NCBI RefSeq assembly: GCF_004283755.1
Contig: NZ_SHMH01000001.1
Span: forward strand, 558,001 to 622,000
Direction of reading: 5' to 3'
DNA length: 64,000 nt
DNA from: Pseudoxanthomonas winnipegensis
GTDB lineage: Bacteria; Pseudomonadota; Gammaproteobacteria; Xanthomonadales; Xanthomonadaceae
The position numbers and the translations under genes were made by a program. The notes beneath the pieces were generated by a model. It saw only the letters and a list, made by a program, of their open reading frames with translations, was not told the DNA's origin and made no database searches. Every line of letters starts with the position of its first letter. Within the stretch, counting starts at the first letter, position 1. Of the stretch, positions 7,374 through 17,089 are shown in pieces.

Positions 7374-9110
7374 TCACGCATCCTCGGTCACCCGCAGGAC
7401 TTCCTCGATGGTGGTCATGCCGGCCAGGGCCTTGGCGATGCCGTCCTCGTACATGCTGCGCATGCCGGCGTTGCGGGCCAGGGTCTCCAGTTCGCCCATG
7501 CCGGCGTGGCGCATCACCGCCGCGCGCAGGCCGTCGTCCATCACCAGGAACTCGGTGATGGTGGTGCGGCCCAGGTAGCCGGTCGGGGCGATGGCCGAAG
7601 CGCGCGGGCGGTACAGCAAGATCTCGCCATCGGGTTGGTAGCGGCGCAGGTTGAAGCGGGCGATCTCCTCGGGCGTGGCCGGATACGCTTCGGCATGCTG
7701 CGGCTCCAGCCGACGCACCAGCCGCTGGGCCAGGATGCCGTTGACCGTGGAGGTCAGCAGGTAGTCCTCCACGCCCATGTCGAGCATGCGGGTGATGCCG
7801 CCGGCGGCGTTGTTGGTATGCAGCGTGGACAGCACCAGGTGACCGGTGAGCGCGGACTGGATGGCGATGCGCGCGGTTTCCAGGTCGCGCATTTCGCCGA
7901 TCATGATGATGTCCGGGTCCTGGCGCACGATGCTGCGCAGCGCGCTGGCGAAGTCCAGGCCGATCTGCGGCTTGGCCTGGATCTGGTTGATGCCTTCGAT
8001 CTGGTACTCGACCGGGTCCTCGACCGTGATGATCTTGACGTCTTCGGTGTTGAGCTGGCTCAGCGCGGTGTACAGCGTGGTGGTCTTGCCCGAACCGGTC
8101 GGGCCGGTCACCAGCAGGATGCCGTGCGGCTGCTGCAGCACGCGCAGGAACTGCGGCAGGAAGTCCTCGGTGAAGCCCAGCCGCTGGAAATCGAACACCA
8201 CCGTCTCGCGGTCCAGCAGGCGCATCACCACGCTCTCGCCGTGCGCGGTCGGCACGGTGGACACGCGCAGGTCCAGCTCCTTGCCCTGCACGCGCAGCTG
8301 GATGCGACCGTCCTGCGGCAAGCGCCGCTCGGCGATGTTGAGCCGGGCCATGATCTTGATGCGACTGATCACCGCGGCGGTGAGGTTGGCCGGCGGGCTC
8401 TCGCCCTCCTCCAGCACGCCATCGACGCGGTAGCGCACCTTCAGGCGGTTCTCGAACGGCTCGATGTGGATGTCCGAGGCGCGCAGTTCGACCGCGCGCT
8501 GGATCACCAGATTGACCAGGCGGATCACCGGCGCCTCGGAGGCCAGATCGCGCAGGTGTTCGACATCGTCCAGCTCGCCGCTGGCCTCGCCGTCGGCGGT
8601 CTCGACGATGGCGCCCATCGCGCTGCGGCCCTGGCCGTGCCAGCGCTCGATGGTGTCGTCGATCTCCGAACGCAGCCCGACCACCGCACGCACCGGCCCG
8701 CCGATGGCCATCTGCACCGCATCCACGGCATAGGGGTCGCACGGGTCGGCGACCCACAGCGACAGCGCGCCGTCGGCCTCGCCCAGCGGGCAGACGTGGA
8801 ACTGCTTGAGGAAGCGCAGCGACAGCGCCACGTCCTCGGGCAGTTCGGGCGGGACGTCCGGCAGCTGCTTGGCCGACAGCAGCGTCAGGCCCAGCACCTC
8901 GGCGCTGGTCTCGGCGTGGTCGCGCTCGGACACCAGGCCCAGGCGCAGCAGCAGGGCGAGCACGTGGCCGCCGGTCTCCTCCTGCAGGCGCCGCGCGCGG
9001 CCCAGGTCGGCCTCCTTCAGCTTGCCCTTGGACAGCAGGGCCGCGACCACGCGTTCGTCGGCCGAGGGGGACAGGCGGGGTTCCAGAGCGGAGACGGGGA
9101 CAGCGTTCAC
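7374..9110 (-). CDS. gspE: type II secretion ATPase GspE (XpsE)
   Basis: 578 residues. The N-terminal domain (about 1-150) is the part that binds GspL. The catalytic domain carries Walker A GPTGSGKTT (about 336-344), an Asp box (ITVEDPVEYQ), Walker B (DIIMIGEMRD, about 400-409) and the His box (LTGHLVLSTLHTN). It powers pseudopilus assembly from the cytoplasm. The four-cysteine metal-binding module found in many GspE proteins is absent: the corresponding stretch (RLEPQHAEAYPATPEEIARF...GYLGRTTITEFL) has no CxxC pairs. The GTG at 9110 has AAGGG 6 nt upstream. The reading frame is open far upstream through the protease gene, but that is a shadow. It is the first gene of the operon. Confidence 0.95.
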   Translation of the reverse strand: MNAVPVSALEPRLSPSADERVVAALLSKGKLKEADLGRARRLQEETGGHVLALLLRLGLVSERDHAETSAEVLGLTLLSAKQLPDVPPELPEDVALSLRFLKQFHVCPLGEADGALSLWVADPCDPYAVDAVQMAIGGPVRAVVGLRSEIDDTIERWHGQGRSAMGAIVETADGEASGELDDVEHLRDLASEAPVIRLVNLVIQRAVELRASDIHIEPFENRLKVRYRVDGVLEEGESPPANLTAAVISRIKIMARLNIAERRLPQDGRIQLRVQGKELDLRVSTVPTAHGESVVMRLLDRETVVFDFQRLGFTEDFLPQFLRVLQQPHGILLVTGPTGSGKTTTLYTALSQLNTEDVKIITVEDPVEYQIEGINQIQAKPQIGLDFASALRSIVRQDPDIIMIGEMRDLETARIAIQSALTGHLVLSTLHTNNAAGGITRMLDMGVEDYLLTSTVNGILAQRLVRRLEPQHAEAYPATPEEIARFNLRRYQPDGEILLYRPRASAIAPTGYLGRTTITEFLVMDDGLRAAVMRHAGMGELETLARNAGMRSMYEDGIAKALAGMTTIEEVLRVTEDA

Positions 9111-9202
9111 GTACGACCCTTGCGCAGCATAGGGGCGCAACTCTAACAGCGGCCCGCGACGCGGCGGCAGGGGCACGGCGCACCGCGCCTGCGCAGGCGA
9201 CG

Positions 9203-9229
9203 CCGCGCCGGGGCCGGGCCCCGGCGCGG
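9203..9229 (-). terminator. strong GC hairpin after the protease gene
   Basis: A perfect 12-bp stem (CCGCGCCGGGGC / GCCCCGGCGCGG) with a 3-nt loop lies about 10 bp beyond the protease stop codon and before gspE. It has no T-run, so it may act as a Rho-dependent pause or a 3'-end stabiliser rather than a classical terminator. Confidence 0.5.
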
Positions 9230-9238
9230 TGCCGGGCC

Positions 9239-11170
9239 TTACTGCCGCGCCGACAGCGTGGCGCCCGCATAGGCGCCGGTGCCCACCACCTTGAGGTAGT
9301 ACGTGCCGGACTTGGGCGCGGTGAAGCGCACGGTCTCGTTGTTGCCGGCGCGGGTGGACTTGGCGTCGAAGTCGCTGCTGGTCGGCGCCTTGTCGAAGCT
9401 GGCGTACAGCGACAGGTTGCCGGTTCCCCCCAAGGTGATGAACGACAGCGTCTTGCCGGCCACGGCCTCGAAGCTGTACAGCGTCTCGCTGCCGGTGGTG
9501 CCCGAGACGGTGACGCCGACCTTGTTGGTCAGCGGCGTGGCCTGCGGACCACAGGTCTCGGTCTGCGGATCGCACGGCGTGGCGATGGCTTCCTTCACCG
9601 CGGCGGCGGCATCGACGATGCCCGCGCCGATGGGCCGGTTGGCGACCGGGGCCACCGCCGGCGCATGGGCGGTGCGCTGCAGCAGGTCGACCACTTCGGT
9701 GGGCGTGAGCAGCGGCAGGCCGGCGTCCAAACGCGCGCCCTGCACCAGCGCCACCACGCCGCTGACGTGCGGGGCGGCCTGCGAGGTGCCGGCGTAGCCG
9801 CCGTAGTCGCTGTCGTTGTCCACCGGCGTGGTGGTGCCCGAGTTCAGCGCCTGCCAGACGAAGCCGTCGTTGGTCGGCGTGCCGGAGGTGCCGTCGTTGG
9901 GATACACGCCGCCGCCGGGCGCGGCGATCTCCACGCTGGTGCCGTAGTTGGAGTAGTAGGCGCGGCGGCTGGTGATGCCAGTGGAGGCCACGGTGATCAC
10001 GCCCGGGCAGCTGGCCGGCGAATAGCCCGCCGCGTCGGCGTTGCTGTTGCCGGCCGAGACCACCACGGTGGCGCCCAGCGCGTTGGCCTGGGCCACGGCC
10101 TGACCGGTGACGTCGCTGGCCGTGCACACGCCACTGCCGCCCAGGCTGAGGTTGATGACCTGGGCCGGATGGGTGTTGGCCGGCACGCCGTCCACGCTGC
10201 CGCCAGCGGCCCAGATGATCGCGTCGGCGATGTCGCTGTCGTAGCCGCCGCAGTGGCCCAGCACGCGCACCGGCAGGATCTTCGCGTTGTAGGCCACGCC
10301 GGCCATGCCGGCGGCGTTGTTGGTCAGCTCGGCGCCGGCGGTGCCGGCCACGTGGGTGCCGTGCCAGGTGCTGTCCTCGGGCGGGTTGTCGGCGTTGGTG
10401 CACGCGCTCAGCCACGGCTCCTCGGTGGTCCAGTCGCCGGTGTCCCAGCCGCCGGGCGCGCGACCGTCGGCGTCGCGGCCGGAGATCAGCTTGTCGGTGA
10501 TGAAGTCGTAGCCGTCGCCGGCCAGCTCGGTGTTCAGGTCGACGTGGCGGGTGATGCCGGTATCGAGCACGGCGATGACGATGCCGTTGCCGTCGGCCAG
10601 GTCCCAGGCGTTGTTGACGTTGGCGCCGCCGTTGTTGGCGTTGCCGCCCTGGGTGGCGGTGCCGTCGGGCGCCTTCAGATGCCACTGGTACTTGGCGTAG
10701 TAGGTGTCGCTGGGGGTGAAGGTGGCCGGCGCGGCCGCGGCCGGGGCGCGGATGTCGCGCACCGGGCGGCGCAGCAGGTCGGGCTGCACGCGCAGCACGG
10801 CCGGGTCGGCGGCGAGCTGGCGCATGAAGGCCTCGGCCTCGACGCGATCGAGCTTGCGCGAGGTCTTGACCAGTTCGGCACCGGTGGCGAGCCGACGCAG
10901 ATGGCTGGCGGTGGCGATGCGGCCGGGCGCGCTCAGGCCGGCGCGCGACAGCGCCGTGGTGGCGCGCGCGGCAATGCCGGTCGCGCTGGACGCGGTGGCG
11001 GTGCTGCCGTCGCGGTAGGTGATGATGAAGCGGCCGATCTTCTGCTCGCTCTCCGCGCCCGCCGTGGGCAGGCGCGTGGTCTGCGTCGGCGTGGCCGCGT
11101 GGCTGGCCGTGCTGGCGGCGAGCGCGAGCACGAGGGCCGGAAGGAGGATGCCGCGAGGTGTGCTGGTCAT
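9239..11170 (-). CDS. secreted subtilisin-like serine protease (S8) with C-terminal PPC domain
   Basis: 643 residues. A Sec signal peptide (about 1-25, ending SHA) is followed by an inhibitor-like propeptide (about 40-130, KIGRFIITYRDG...). The S8 catalytic domain has Asp203 (AVLDTGITRH), His270 (STWHGTHVAG), Asn375 (SAGNSN, oxyanion hole) and Ser463 (GYAGTSQAAPH). A bacterial pre-peptidase C-terminal (PPC) beta domain ends the protein (about 555-643, ETLYSFEAVAGKTLSFIT...GTYYLKVVG). It is probably exported to the periplasm and then out of the cell by the type II system encoded next door, with the PPC domain removed on maturation. The start ATG 11170 has AAAGGGA upstream. It is close to Xanthomonad extracellular proteases, but I cannot name an exact orthologue. 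Confidence 0.93.
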   Translation of the reverse strand: MTSTPRGILLPALVLALAASTASHAATPTQTTRLPTAGAESEQKIGRFIITYRDGSTATASSATGIAARATTALSRAGLSAPGRIATASHLRRLATGAELVKTSRKLDRVEAEAFMRQLAADPAVLRVQPDLLRRPVRDIRAPAAAAPATFTPSDTYYAKYQWHLKAPDGTATQGGNANNGGANVNNAWDLADGNGIVIAVLDTGITRHVDLNTELAGDGYDFITDKLISGRDADGRAPGGWDTGDWTTEEPWLSACTNADNPPEDSTWHGTHVAGTAGAELTNNAAGMAGVAYNAKILPVRVLGHCGGYDSDIADAIIWAAGGSVDGVPANTHPAQVINLSLGGSGVCTASDVTGQAVAQANALGATVVVSAGNSNADAAGYSPASCPGVITVASTGITSRRAYYSNYGTSVEIAAPGGGVYPNDGTSGTPTNDGFVWQALNSGTTTPVDNDSDYGGYAGTSQAAPHVSGVVALVQGARLDAGLPLLTPTEVVDLLQRTAHAPAVAPVANRPIGAGIVDAAAAVKEAIATPCDPQTETCGPQATPLTNKVGVTVSGTTGSETLYSFEAVAGKTLSFITLGGTGNLSLYASFDKAPTSSDFDAKSTRAGNNETVRFTAPKSGTYYLKVVGTGAYAGATLSARQ

Positions 11171-11280
11171 TGCTGGTCGTCCCTTTGCGCAAGTGAAAGT
11201 GTCAGCCCGGCGCCTGGCGGGCCGGGTTCGATGACGCATGTGCGCCGCGTCGGGCTGGGCCGGGCGGCGTTCCATCCCTG

Positions 11281-11310
11281 CACGGGCCGCCGCGAGGGCG
11301 ACGGCCCGTG
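11281..11310 (-). terminator. hairpin downstream of the adhesin gene
   Basis: A 9-bp perfect stem CACGGGCCG / CGGCCCGTG with a 12-nt loop lies 9 bp past the adhesin stop and about 110 bp before the protease start. It likely separates the two transcripts. There is no clear T-tract. Confidence 0.45.
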
Positions 11311-11318
11311 GTGTTGCC

Positions 11319-14300
11319 TCACCAGCCGAAGCCGGCGCCCACGCCCACCGAGCGTTCGTCGCCGCTGAAGGCGCCGCCGACGGTGATCGTGGCCCGCTCG
11401 CTGAGCGCGCGCTGGTAGCCCACCGACAGCGCGTTCTCGCCGCCCTGGAAGCCCACGCCGACGCCGACACGGTTCTCGGTGTGGATGCCGGCGGCGCTGG
11501 TGGCCATGTTGAGCATCGCCGCGTTCATCGCGCCCTGGCGGTCGATGCGGCGGTCCTGCTCGGCGAAGCGGCGGTCCACGCCCTGCTTGTAGCCGTCCAG
11601 GTCCTGGTTCCAGGCGTTGAACTTGGCGTCGGTGTAGCTGTTGGCGCTGCTCAGCGTCTGCGTGGCGGTGTTGTCGGTATAGGCCTTGGCGGTGGCCACC
11701 GACTGCGCGTCGCCGGCCTGCACCTGGCCGACGTTGGCCGCATCGTTGGCTTGCGTGCCGGCGGCCACGTTGGTGACCTGGCGCTGGTTGCCGGCACTGC
11801 CCACCGAGACGGTGTTGGCGCGGTCGTTGGTCGACCCCTGGCCCAGGGCGACGGCGTTCTGCGCACTCACGCTGCTGCCCTGCCCCACGGCCGTGCCGCT
11901 GGCCGCGGTGACCGAGGTGCCTTCGCCCACCGCGACCGCGTTGGTCGCCTCGGCGGCGATGGTGGCATTGGCGCCGACCGCGGTGCTGCCGTCGGCGTTG
12001 ACCCGCGCATTACTGCCGATGGCCGTGTCGCCGGGGCCGGCGGCATAGGCGGCGCCGCCGATCGCGGTGCCGCTGTCGGCATTGGCCTGGGCCGCGTCGC
12101 CGAGCGTGGTGGAGGCCGGCGTGGCCGCTGCGGCGGTCGTGGCGGCGGCAGTGGCGGTGGAGGTAACAGGCGTGGAGCGCTCGCTCGCGGCGGTGCGCAG
12201 CGTCTCGGTGGACGCTTCTTCCGCTGCCGGCTCGACGCTGGCCGGGGCGGCGGCGCTGAGCGTCCTGCGTGCGGAGGTGGCGACCTTGCTGGCGCTGGCC
12301 GTGCCGCTGCGCGCGTCGAGCTCGGTCACCTTCGAATCCAGCGCGGCCAGCGCATCGCCCACGCTGTTGTAGCCATCGCCCTGCACGATGAAGGTCGGCG
12401 TGGTCAGCCCGCCGAGCGGGCCGACCGAGGCGCCGCCACCGAGGTAGCGCGCATAGGCCTGCAGCGACTGGTAGAGCTGACCGCCGGTGACCGCCTCGGT
12501 GCTGCCCTCGGCCAGCAGGCCCTGGCTGAGGTTGACGATGCGGCGCGTGGCCGGGCCGCCGCGGCCGTTGCCGCTGCCCAGCGAGACGGTGTCGGCCTCG
12601 TAGGTGCGCGAGCCCGCGCCCAGCGCCACCGAGTTGGCGCCGGTCGCACCCGCATTGGCACCCAGCGCCACGCCGTTGCTCGCGCTCTGCCGCACGAAGG
12701 CGTTGTAGCCCACGGTCACGCCGTTGGCGCCCAGCGTGCTGGACTGCAGGCCGACCGAGGTGGCGTTGACCGCACTGGCCTTGCTCGCAGCGCCCACCGC
12801 GATGGCACCGGCACCGCTGGCCGCACTGCCCGCGCCCAGCGCTACGCTGCGATTGCCAGCGGCGTTCGCCCCCGAACCAGCCGCGGTAGCATCGCTGCCG
12901 CCGGCGCTGGCCAAACCCTTGCCGGAGAACTGGAAGCCCGCGCTGGTGCCTTCGGCCGAGGCCGCCACCGCATCGAGCTGCGACTTGTTCACCGCATCGG
13001 TGTCCTGCGTGCCGGCGGCGACGTTGGTGATCTGGCGCTCGGCACCCGCATCGCCGACCGAGACCGTGTTGTTGCGCGTGGCCTTGGAATTGGCGCCCAG
13101 CGCCACGCTGTTGTCGCCGAACGCGGTGGCGTAGTAACCGATCGCCGTACTCGCCTCGCCGCTGGCCCAGGTCTCGGCGCCCAGCGCGGTGGACAGGGCG
13201 GAAGGCGCATAGGCGAAGTAACCCACCGCCGTGCTCTCCAGCCCGTCGGCCCCGCTGAGCACGCCGCTGGCCAGGCTGTAATCGCCCGCGGCGATCGCGC
13301 CGGCGCCGAAGGCGCTGGCCGATTCACCGCTGGCCTGCGTCGAAACGAACGCGCCCTGCCCCGGAACCAGATCGACCACGCCGCCGACCGCGGTCGAACT
13401 GGTGCCCACCGCCGCACTCGAGGTGCCTACCGCGGTGGTGTAGTCGCCGATCGCATTGGCCACCGCGCCCACCGCCGTGGCCTGCGCGCCGGCCGCGTAG
13501 GCGCCCACGCCCGTGGCGGTGGCGGCGAAGCCGGAGGCATCGGCGCTGGCGCCCAGCGCGGTGCCGCCCACGCTGGCGCTGGTCGCGCCGGTGCTGACCG
13601 GCGCGCCCTCGACGGTGATCAGCGGATCGCCGTTCTCGTCCACCGCCACGCCGCCCACGGCCACGCTCGCAGGTCCGGTGGCCTGCGCGTTGTTGCCGAA
13701 GGCCGCCGCGTTCTGGCCCGCGGCCACGGCGTTGAAGCCCACTGCGGTGGCGTTCTGCGCGCTGGCGTTGGCACCCGAGCCGAACGCCGAGGCACCGCTG
13801 CCGATCGCATTGCTCGCCTCGCCCGCGGCCACGGCGTTGTCGCCTTCCACATACGCACCGGCATCGCTGTCGGCACTGCCGCTGGCCTGGAAGTACTTGC
13901 TGGTGGTCTGCGCGGTGGCGGCGACCCGGTCCAGCTGCGCCTTGTTCACCGCGTCGGTGTCCTGCGTGCCGGCGGCGACGTTGGTGATCTGGCGCTCGGC
14001 ACCGGCATCGCCGACCGAGACGCTGTTGTCGCGCGCGGCCACCGCACCGGCGCCCAGCGCCACGGCGTTGTTGCCGGTGGCCTCGCTGCCGGCGCCGAGC
14101 GCGATGGCGCTCTCGTTGTCGGCCAGCGCATTGGTGCCGATGGCGATGCTGTTGATCGTGTTGCCCAGCGCCTGGTAGCCCAGGCCGATGCTGTAGTCGC
14201 CATAGCCGAACGCGCCGCGACCGATCGCGGTGGCGCTGGCGCCCGGGGCCCAGCTGTTGAAACCGATCGAGGTCGCGCCGCTGCCGCTGGCCCAGGCACC

Positions 14301-16880
14301 GGTGCCGAAGGCCGAGGTGTTGAGCCCGGTCGCCCACGCGCCCTGGCCGAAGGCCGAGGCGCCCTCGGCAGTGGCCCAGGCATAGGCGCCGACCGCGGTG
14401 GCGTAATCCTGGCTGGCCCAGGCGCTGTCGCCGAAGGCCACCGCATAGCCGCCGACCGCGCGCGCCTTGTAGCCGCCGGCCGTGCTGTGTTCGCCCAGCG
14501 CCTGCGCGCCGTAGCCGAACGCCGAGGACACCGCGCCGGTGGCCTGCGCGCCGGCGCCGACGGCGGTGGCGTCCTGGGTGGCGTTGGCGCCGACCAGCAC
14601 CGGCTTGCCGTCCGCATCCTCGATGGGGCTGTTGTACTGATCGAAGGCCTGGCCCATGCCGCCGACCGCGACACTGCCCTCGCCCACCGCCGCGCTGTTG
14701 TGGCCGATGGCCGTGGCCTGGTTGCCCGCCGCGCCGGCGCCCGCGCCGTAAGCCGATGCGCCGGTGCCCAGCGCGTTGGCGGCCTCGCCCGCGGCGATCG
14801 CGTCATCGCCTTCCACATAGGCGCCGGCATCGCTGTCGGCGCTGCCGCTGGCCTGGAAGTACTTGCGCGTGGTGTTGGCGGTCGTGGCCACCTCGTCCAG
14901 CTGCGCCTTGTTGACCGCGTCGGTGCCCTCGGTCCCGGCGGCGACGTTGGTGAGCTGACGCTCGGCGCCGGCATCGCCCACCGACACCGTATTGGCGCGC
15001 GAGGCCACCGAATCGGCGCCCAGCGCGACGCTGTTCTCCGCTTCGGCGAAGGCGTTGACACCGATCGCCGCGCTGCTGGTGCCGTCGGCATAGCTGTTAT
15101 GCCCCAGCGCGGTGCTGTATTCGCCTGTGGCCCAGGCACCGTTGCCGAACGCGGCGCTGCCAGTGCCGCTGGCGCGCGTGCCGATCAGGCCGAAGAAGGT
15201 GCTGCCGCCGACCGCGGTCGCCTCCTCGCCCAGCGCCTGGCTGCTCTCGCCCACGGCGGTGGAACTGCCGCCCTGCGCGGCGGCGCCCGCACCCAGCGCG
15301 GTCGCGTTGACGCCCGCCGCCTCGCTGCCATAGCCGAAGGCCGAGCCGAAGTCCCCTGCCGCGCTGGCGAAGCCGCCGTTGGCCGTGGCGGCCAGCCCGG
15401 CCGCGCTGCTGCTGAAGCCGCTCGCCGTGGCCTGCAGGCCCGTCGCCGTGGCGGCGGCACCGGTGGCGGTGCTGAACGCGCCGCTGGCCTGCGCACCGGC
15501 GCCCAGCGCGCTGGCACCAACCGCGCTGGCGCTGGTGGTCTGATCGAGCAGCACCTCGCCGGTGTCCGGATCGGCATAGGTCAGCGTGCCGCCCACCGCG
15601 GTCGCCGAGTCGGCGCTGGCGGTGGCATTGAAGCCGCTGGCGGTCGCGTTGACGCCGGCCGCCGTGGCGCCGCCGCCGAGCGCCGAGGCGCCGTTGCCGA
15701 TGGCGTTGGCGGCCTCGCCCGCGGCCACGGCGTTGTCGCCTTCGACGTAGGCACCGGCATCGCTGTCGGCGCTGCCGCTGGCCTGGAAATACGTGCTGGT
15801 GGTGTTGGCGGTCGCGGCGACTTCATCCAGCTGCGCCTTGTTGACCGCATCGGTGGCTTCGGTGCCGGCGGCCACGTTGACGATCTGGCGCTCGGCGCCG
15901 GCATCGCCGACCGACACGCTGTTCTCGCGCTGCGCCACCGAGCGCGCGCCCAGCGCCACGCTGTTGGCCGCGGCGCCGTGCGCGCCGAAGCCCAGCGCGG
16001 TGCTGTCGCTGGCCTGCGCCCACGCGCCCGCGCCCAGCGCACTGGCGCCTTGCGCATCGGCCGAGCTCAGATAGCCCAGCGCGGTGCCATAGTCGCCATT
16101 GGCCCAGGCGCCGTTGCCGAAGGCCGCGCCGCCTATGCCCAGCGCCTGGGTCTGGTAGGTGCCGCCCAGCGCCGAGCCGCCGACCGCGGTGCTTTCCTCG
16201 CCGCCGGCGATGGAGAACTCACCCAGCGCCGTGGCGCTGGTGCCGGTGGCTTGCGCGGCCAGGCCCAGGCTGGTGGCGTAGTCGCCGCTGGCCACGGATT
16301 CGGCGCCGTGCGCGGTCGCCCCGGCGCCGCTGGCGGTGGACAAAAAACCGCCAGCGGTCGATTCGATGCCGCTGGCCACACTCTCCGCGCCATGCGCGGT
16401 GGCGCCGTCGGCGGTGGCGGCGCTGTAGTAGCCGCTGGCCGTGGATTCCACGCCGGACGCCTCGCTCAGCGCACCGTGCGCCACGCCGCCATCGCCGCTG
16501 GCCAGCGCTGCCGCGCCGCTGGCGGTGGACTGCGCGCCGCTGGCCTCGCTCTGGAAGCCCACCGCCGTGGACGCATCGCCCGAGGCATCGGCGCCGCAGC
16601 CGATCGCGATGCCGTTCCCGCCGCCGGCGCGCGCCGTGCGCGTGGCCGCATCGGCGCAGTCGGCCGTCTGCGGCGAGATCGCGGTGCTGGCCTTGCCGGA
16701 GGAAACGCCACCGCCCACCGATTGCGCCAGCGCGCTGTGCGCGGCGAACACCACCACCGCGGCGAGCGCGGCCCGCACCATGCGCGCCCCCTTGCCCTTG
16801 CCGTGGCGCGAGGCCAGTTCCGAGGCCACCACGACCTGCCCGCGTCGGGCATCCCACAGCTTGCAGAAGATGCGATTCAT
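11319..16880 (-). CDS. giant trimeric autotransporter adhesin (YadA/Hia type)
   Basis: 1853 residues. An extended signal peptide region (MNRIFCKLWDARRGQVVVASEL) is followed by a normal hydrophobic signal ending SALAQ. The passenger consists almost entirely of YadA-head beta-roll repeats of the A-x-G-x-x-A/S-x-A-x-G type. These are punctuated by neck modules (SVGDAGAERQ-TNVAAGT-DAVNKAQLD) that recur four times at about 320-residue spacing, plus two divergent necks. A short coiled coil (YTDAKFNAWNQDLDGYKQGVDRRFAEQDRRIDRQ) leads to the C-terminal YadA anchor (about the last 90 residues, ending GVGAGFGW), which forms the 12-strand trimeric barrel. It mediates surface adhesion or biofilm formation in this family. 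The start has AAGGAAAGGA upstream. A 1941-residue ORF on the opposite strand is a shadow of the repeat composition. Confidence 0.95.
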   Translation of the reverse strand: MNRIFCKLWDARRGQVVVASELASRHGKGKGARMVRAALAAVVVFAAHSALAQSVGGGVSSGKASTAISPQTADCADAATRTARAGGGNGIAIGCGADASGDASTAVGFQSEASGAQSTASGAAALASGDGGVAHGALSEASGVESTASGYYSAATADGATAHGAESVASGIESTAGGFLSTASGAGATAHGAESVASGDYATSLGLAAQATGTSATALGEFSIAGGEESTAVGGSALGGTYQTQALGIGGAAFGNGAWANGDYGTALGYLSSADAQGASALGAGAWAQASDSTALGFGAHGAAANSVALGARSVAQRENSVSVGDAGAERQIVNVAAGTEATDAVNKAQLDEVAATANTTSTYFQASGSADSDAGAYVEGDNAVAAGEAANAIGNGASALGGGATAAGVNATASGFNATASADSATAVGGTLTYADPDTGEVLLDQTTSASAVGASALGAGAQASGAFSTATGAAATATGLQATASGFSSSAAGLAATANGGFASAAGDFGSAFGYGSEAAGVNATALGAGAAAQGGSSTAVGESSQALGEEATAVGGSTFFGLIGTRASGTGSAAFGNGAWATGEYSTALGHNSYADGTSSAAIGVNAFAEAENSVALGADSVASRANTVSVGDAGAERQLTNVAAGTEGTDAVNKAQLDEVATTANTTRKYFQASGSADSDAGAYVEGDDAIAAGEAANALGTGASAYGAGAGAAGNQATAIGHNSAAVGEGSVAVGGMGQAFDQYNSPIEDADGKPVLVGANATQDATAVGAGAQATGAVSSAFGYGAQALGEHSTAGGYKARAVGGYAVAFGDSAWASQDYATAVGAYAWATAEGASAFGQGAWATGLNTSAFGTGAWASGSGATSIGFNSWAPGASATAIGRGAFGYGDYSIGLGYQALGNTINSIAIGTNALADNESAIALGAGSEATGNNAVALGAGAVAARDNSVSVGDAGAERQITNVAAGTQDTDAVNKAQLDRVAATAQTTSKYFQASGSADSDAGAYVEGDNAVAAGEASNAIGSGASAFGSGANASAQNATAVGFNAVAAGQNAAAFGNNAQATGPASVAVGGVAVDENGDPLITVEGAPVSTGATSASVGGTALGASADASGFAATATGVGAYAAGAQATAVGAVANAIGDYTTAVGTSSAAVGTSSTAVGGVVDLVPGQGAFVSTQASGESASAFGAGAIAAGDYSLASGVLSGADGLESTAVGYFAYAPSALSTALGAETWASGEASTAIGYYATAFGDNSVALGANSKATRNNTVSVGDAGAERQITNVAAGTQDTDAVNKSQLDAVAASAEGTSAGFQFSGKGLASAGGSDATAAGSGANAAGNRSVALGAGSAASGAGAIAVGAASKASAVNATSVGLQSSTLGANGVTVGYNAFVRQSASNGVALGANAGATGANSVALGAGSRTYEADTVSLGSGNGRGGPATRRIVNLSQGLLAEGSTEAVTGGQLYQSLQAYARYLGGGASVGPLGGLTTPTFIVQGDGYNSVGDALAALDSKVTELDARSGTASASKVATSARRTLSAAAPASVEPAAEEASTETLRTAASERSTPVTSTATAAATTAAAATPASTTLGDAAQANADSGTAIGGAAYAAGPGDTAIGSNARVNADGSTAVGANATIAAEATNAVAVGEGTSVTAASGTAVGQGSSVSAQNAVALGQGSTNDRANTVSVGSAGNQRQVTNVAAGTQANDAANVGQVQAGDAQSVATAKAYTDNTATQTLSSANSYTDAKFNAWNQDLDGYKQGVDRRFAEQDRRIDRQGAMNAAMLNMATSAAGIHTENRVGVGVGFQGGENALSVGYQRALSERATITVGGAFSGDERSVGVGAGFGW
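12975..15905 (-). repeat. large tandem modules inside the adhesin gene
   Basis: The neck-plus-head unit recurs with DNA near 12985, 13945, 14905 and 15840 nearly identical over about 120 bp (neck followed by TSKYFQASGSADSDAGAYVEGD). The period is about 940-960 bp. Between necks the head repeats vary in number and sequence. Such long near-identical units allow recombination that changes the length of the stalk. Confidence 0.8.
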
Positions 16881-17059
16881 GCGTTCCTTTCCTTGGCGTT
16901 GTGTTGTTGCGGGCAAGAGACCCCCGTCGGCGCGCGAATCGCTTCGCGCACACGGTCACAGCAGTCGGATGTCTCTCTCTCGTTGAACGGCGACGGTCCA
17001 CCTTGCGGGGGATTTAATGGCGGACCGAACGCATGGACTCGCGTCATGCGTCTGGATCG

Positions 17060-17089
17060 ATAGTCCGCGAGTCAATTTCTTGACGTCAA
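17060..17089 (-). promoter_or_regulatory. candidate promoter of the adhesin gene with overlapping palindrome
   Basis: Minus-strand TTGACG (-35, 17084-17089) and GACTAT (-10, 17060-17065) are 18 bp apart in a locally AT-richer stretch about 180 bp before the adhesin start. The -35 lies inside a perfect 12-bp palindrome CTTGACGTCAAG (17079-17090), a possible operator. The rest of the gap 16881-17288 shows no gene. Confidence 0.35.

Noticed and set aside
9111-11192. Extension of gspE upstream into the protease gene (one 1272-codon frame)
   Set aside because: The extension reads a different frame of the S8 protease gene, and the GTG at 9110 has a good ribosome site and gives the family length.
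11238-17063. 1941-residue open frame on the plus strand opposite the adhesin
   Set aside because: It is antisense to a clear YadA-type gene with signal peptide and anchor. Its Gly/Ala/Arg-rich sequence mirrors the repeat codons and has no domain or ribosome-binding site.
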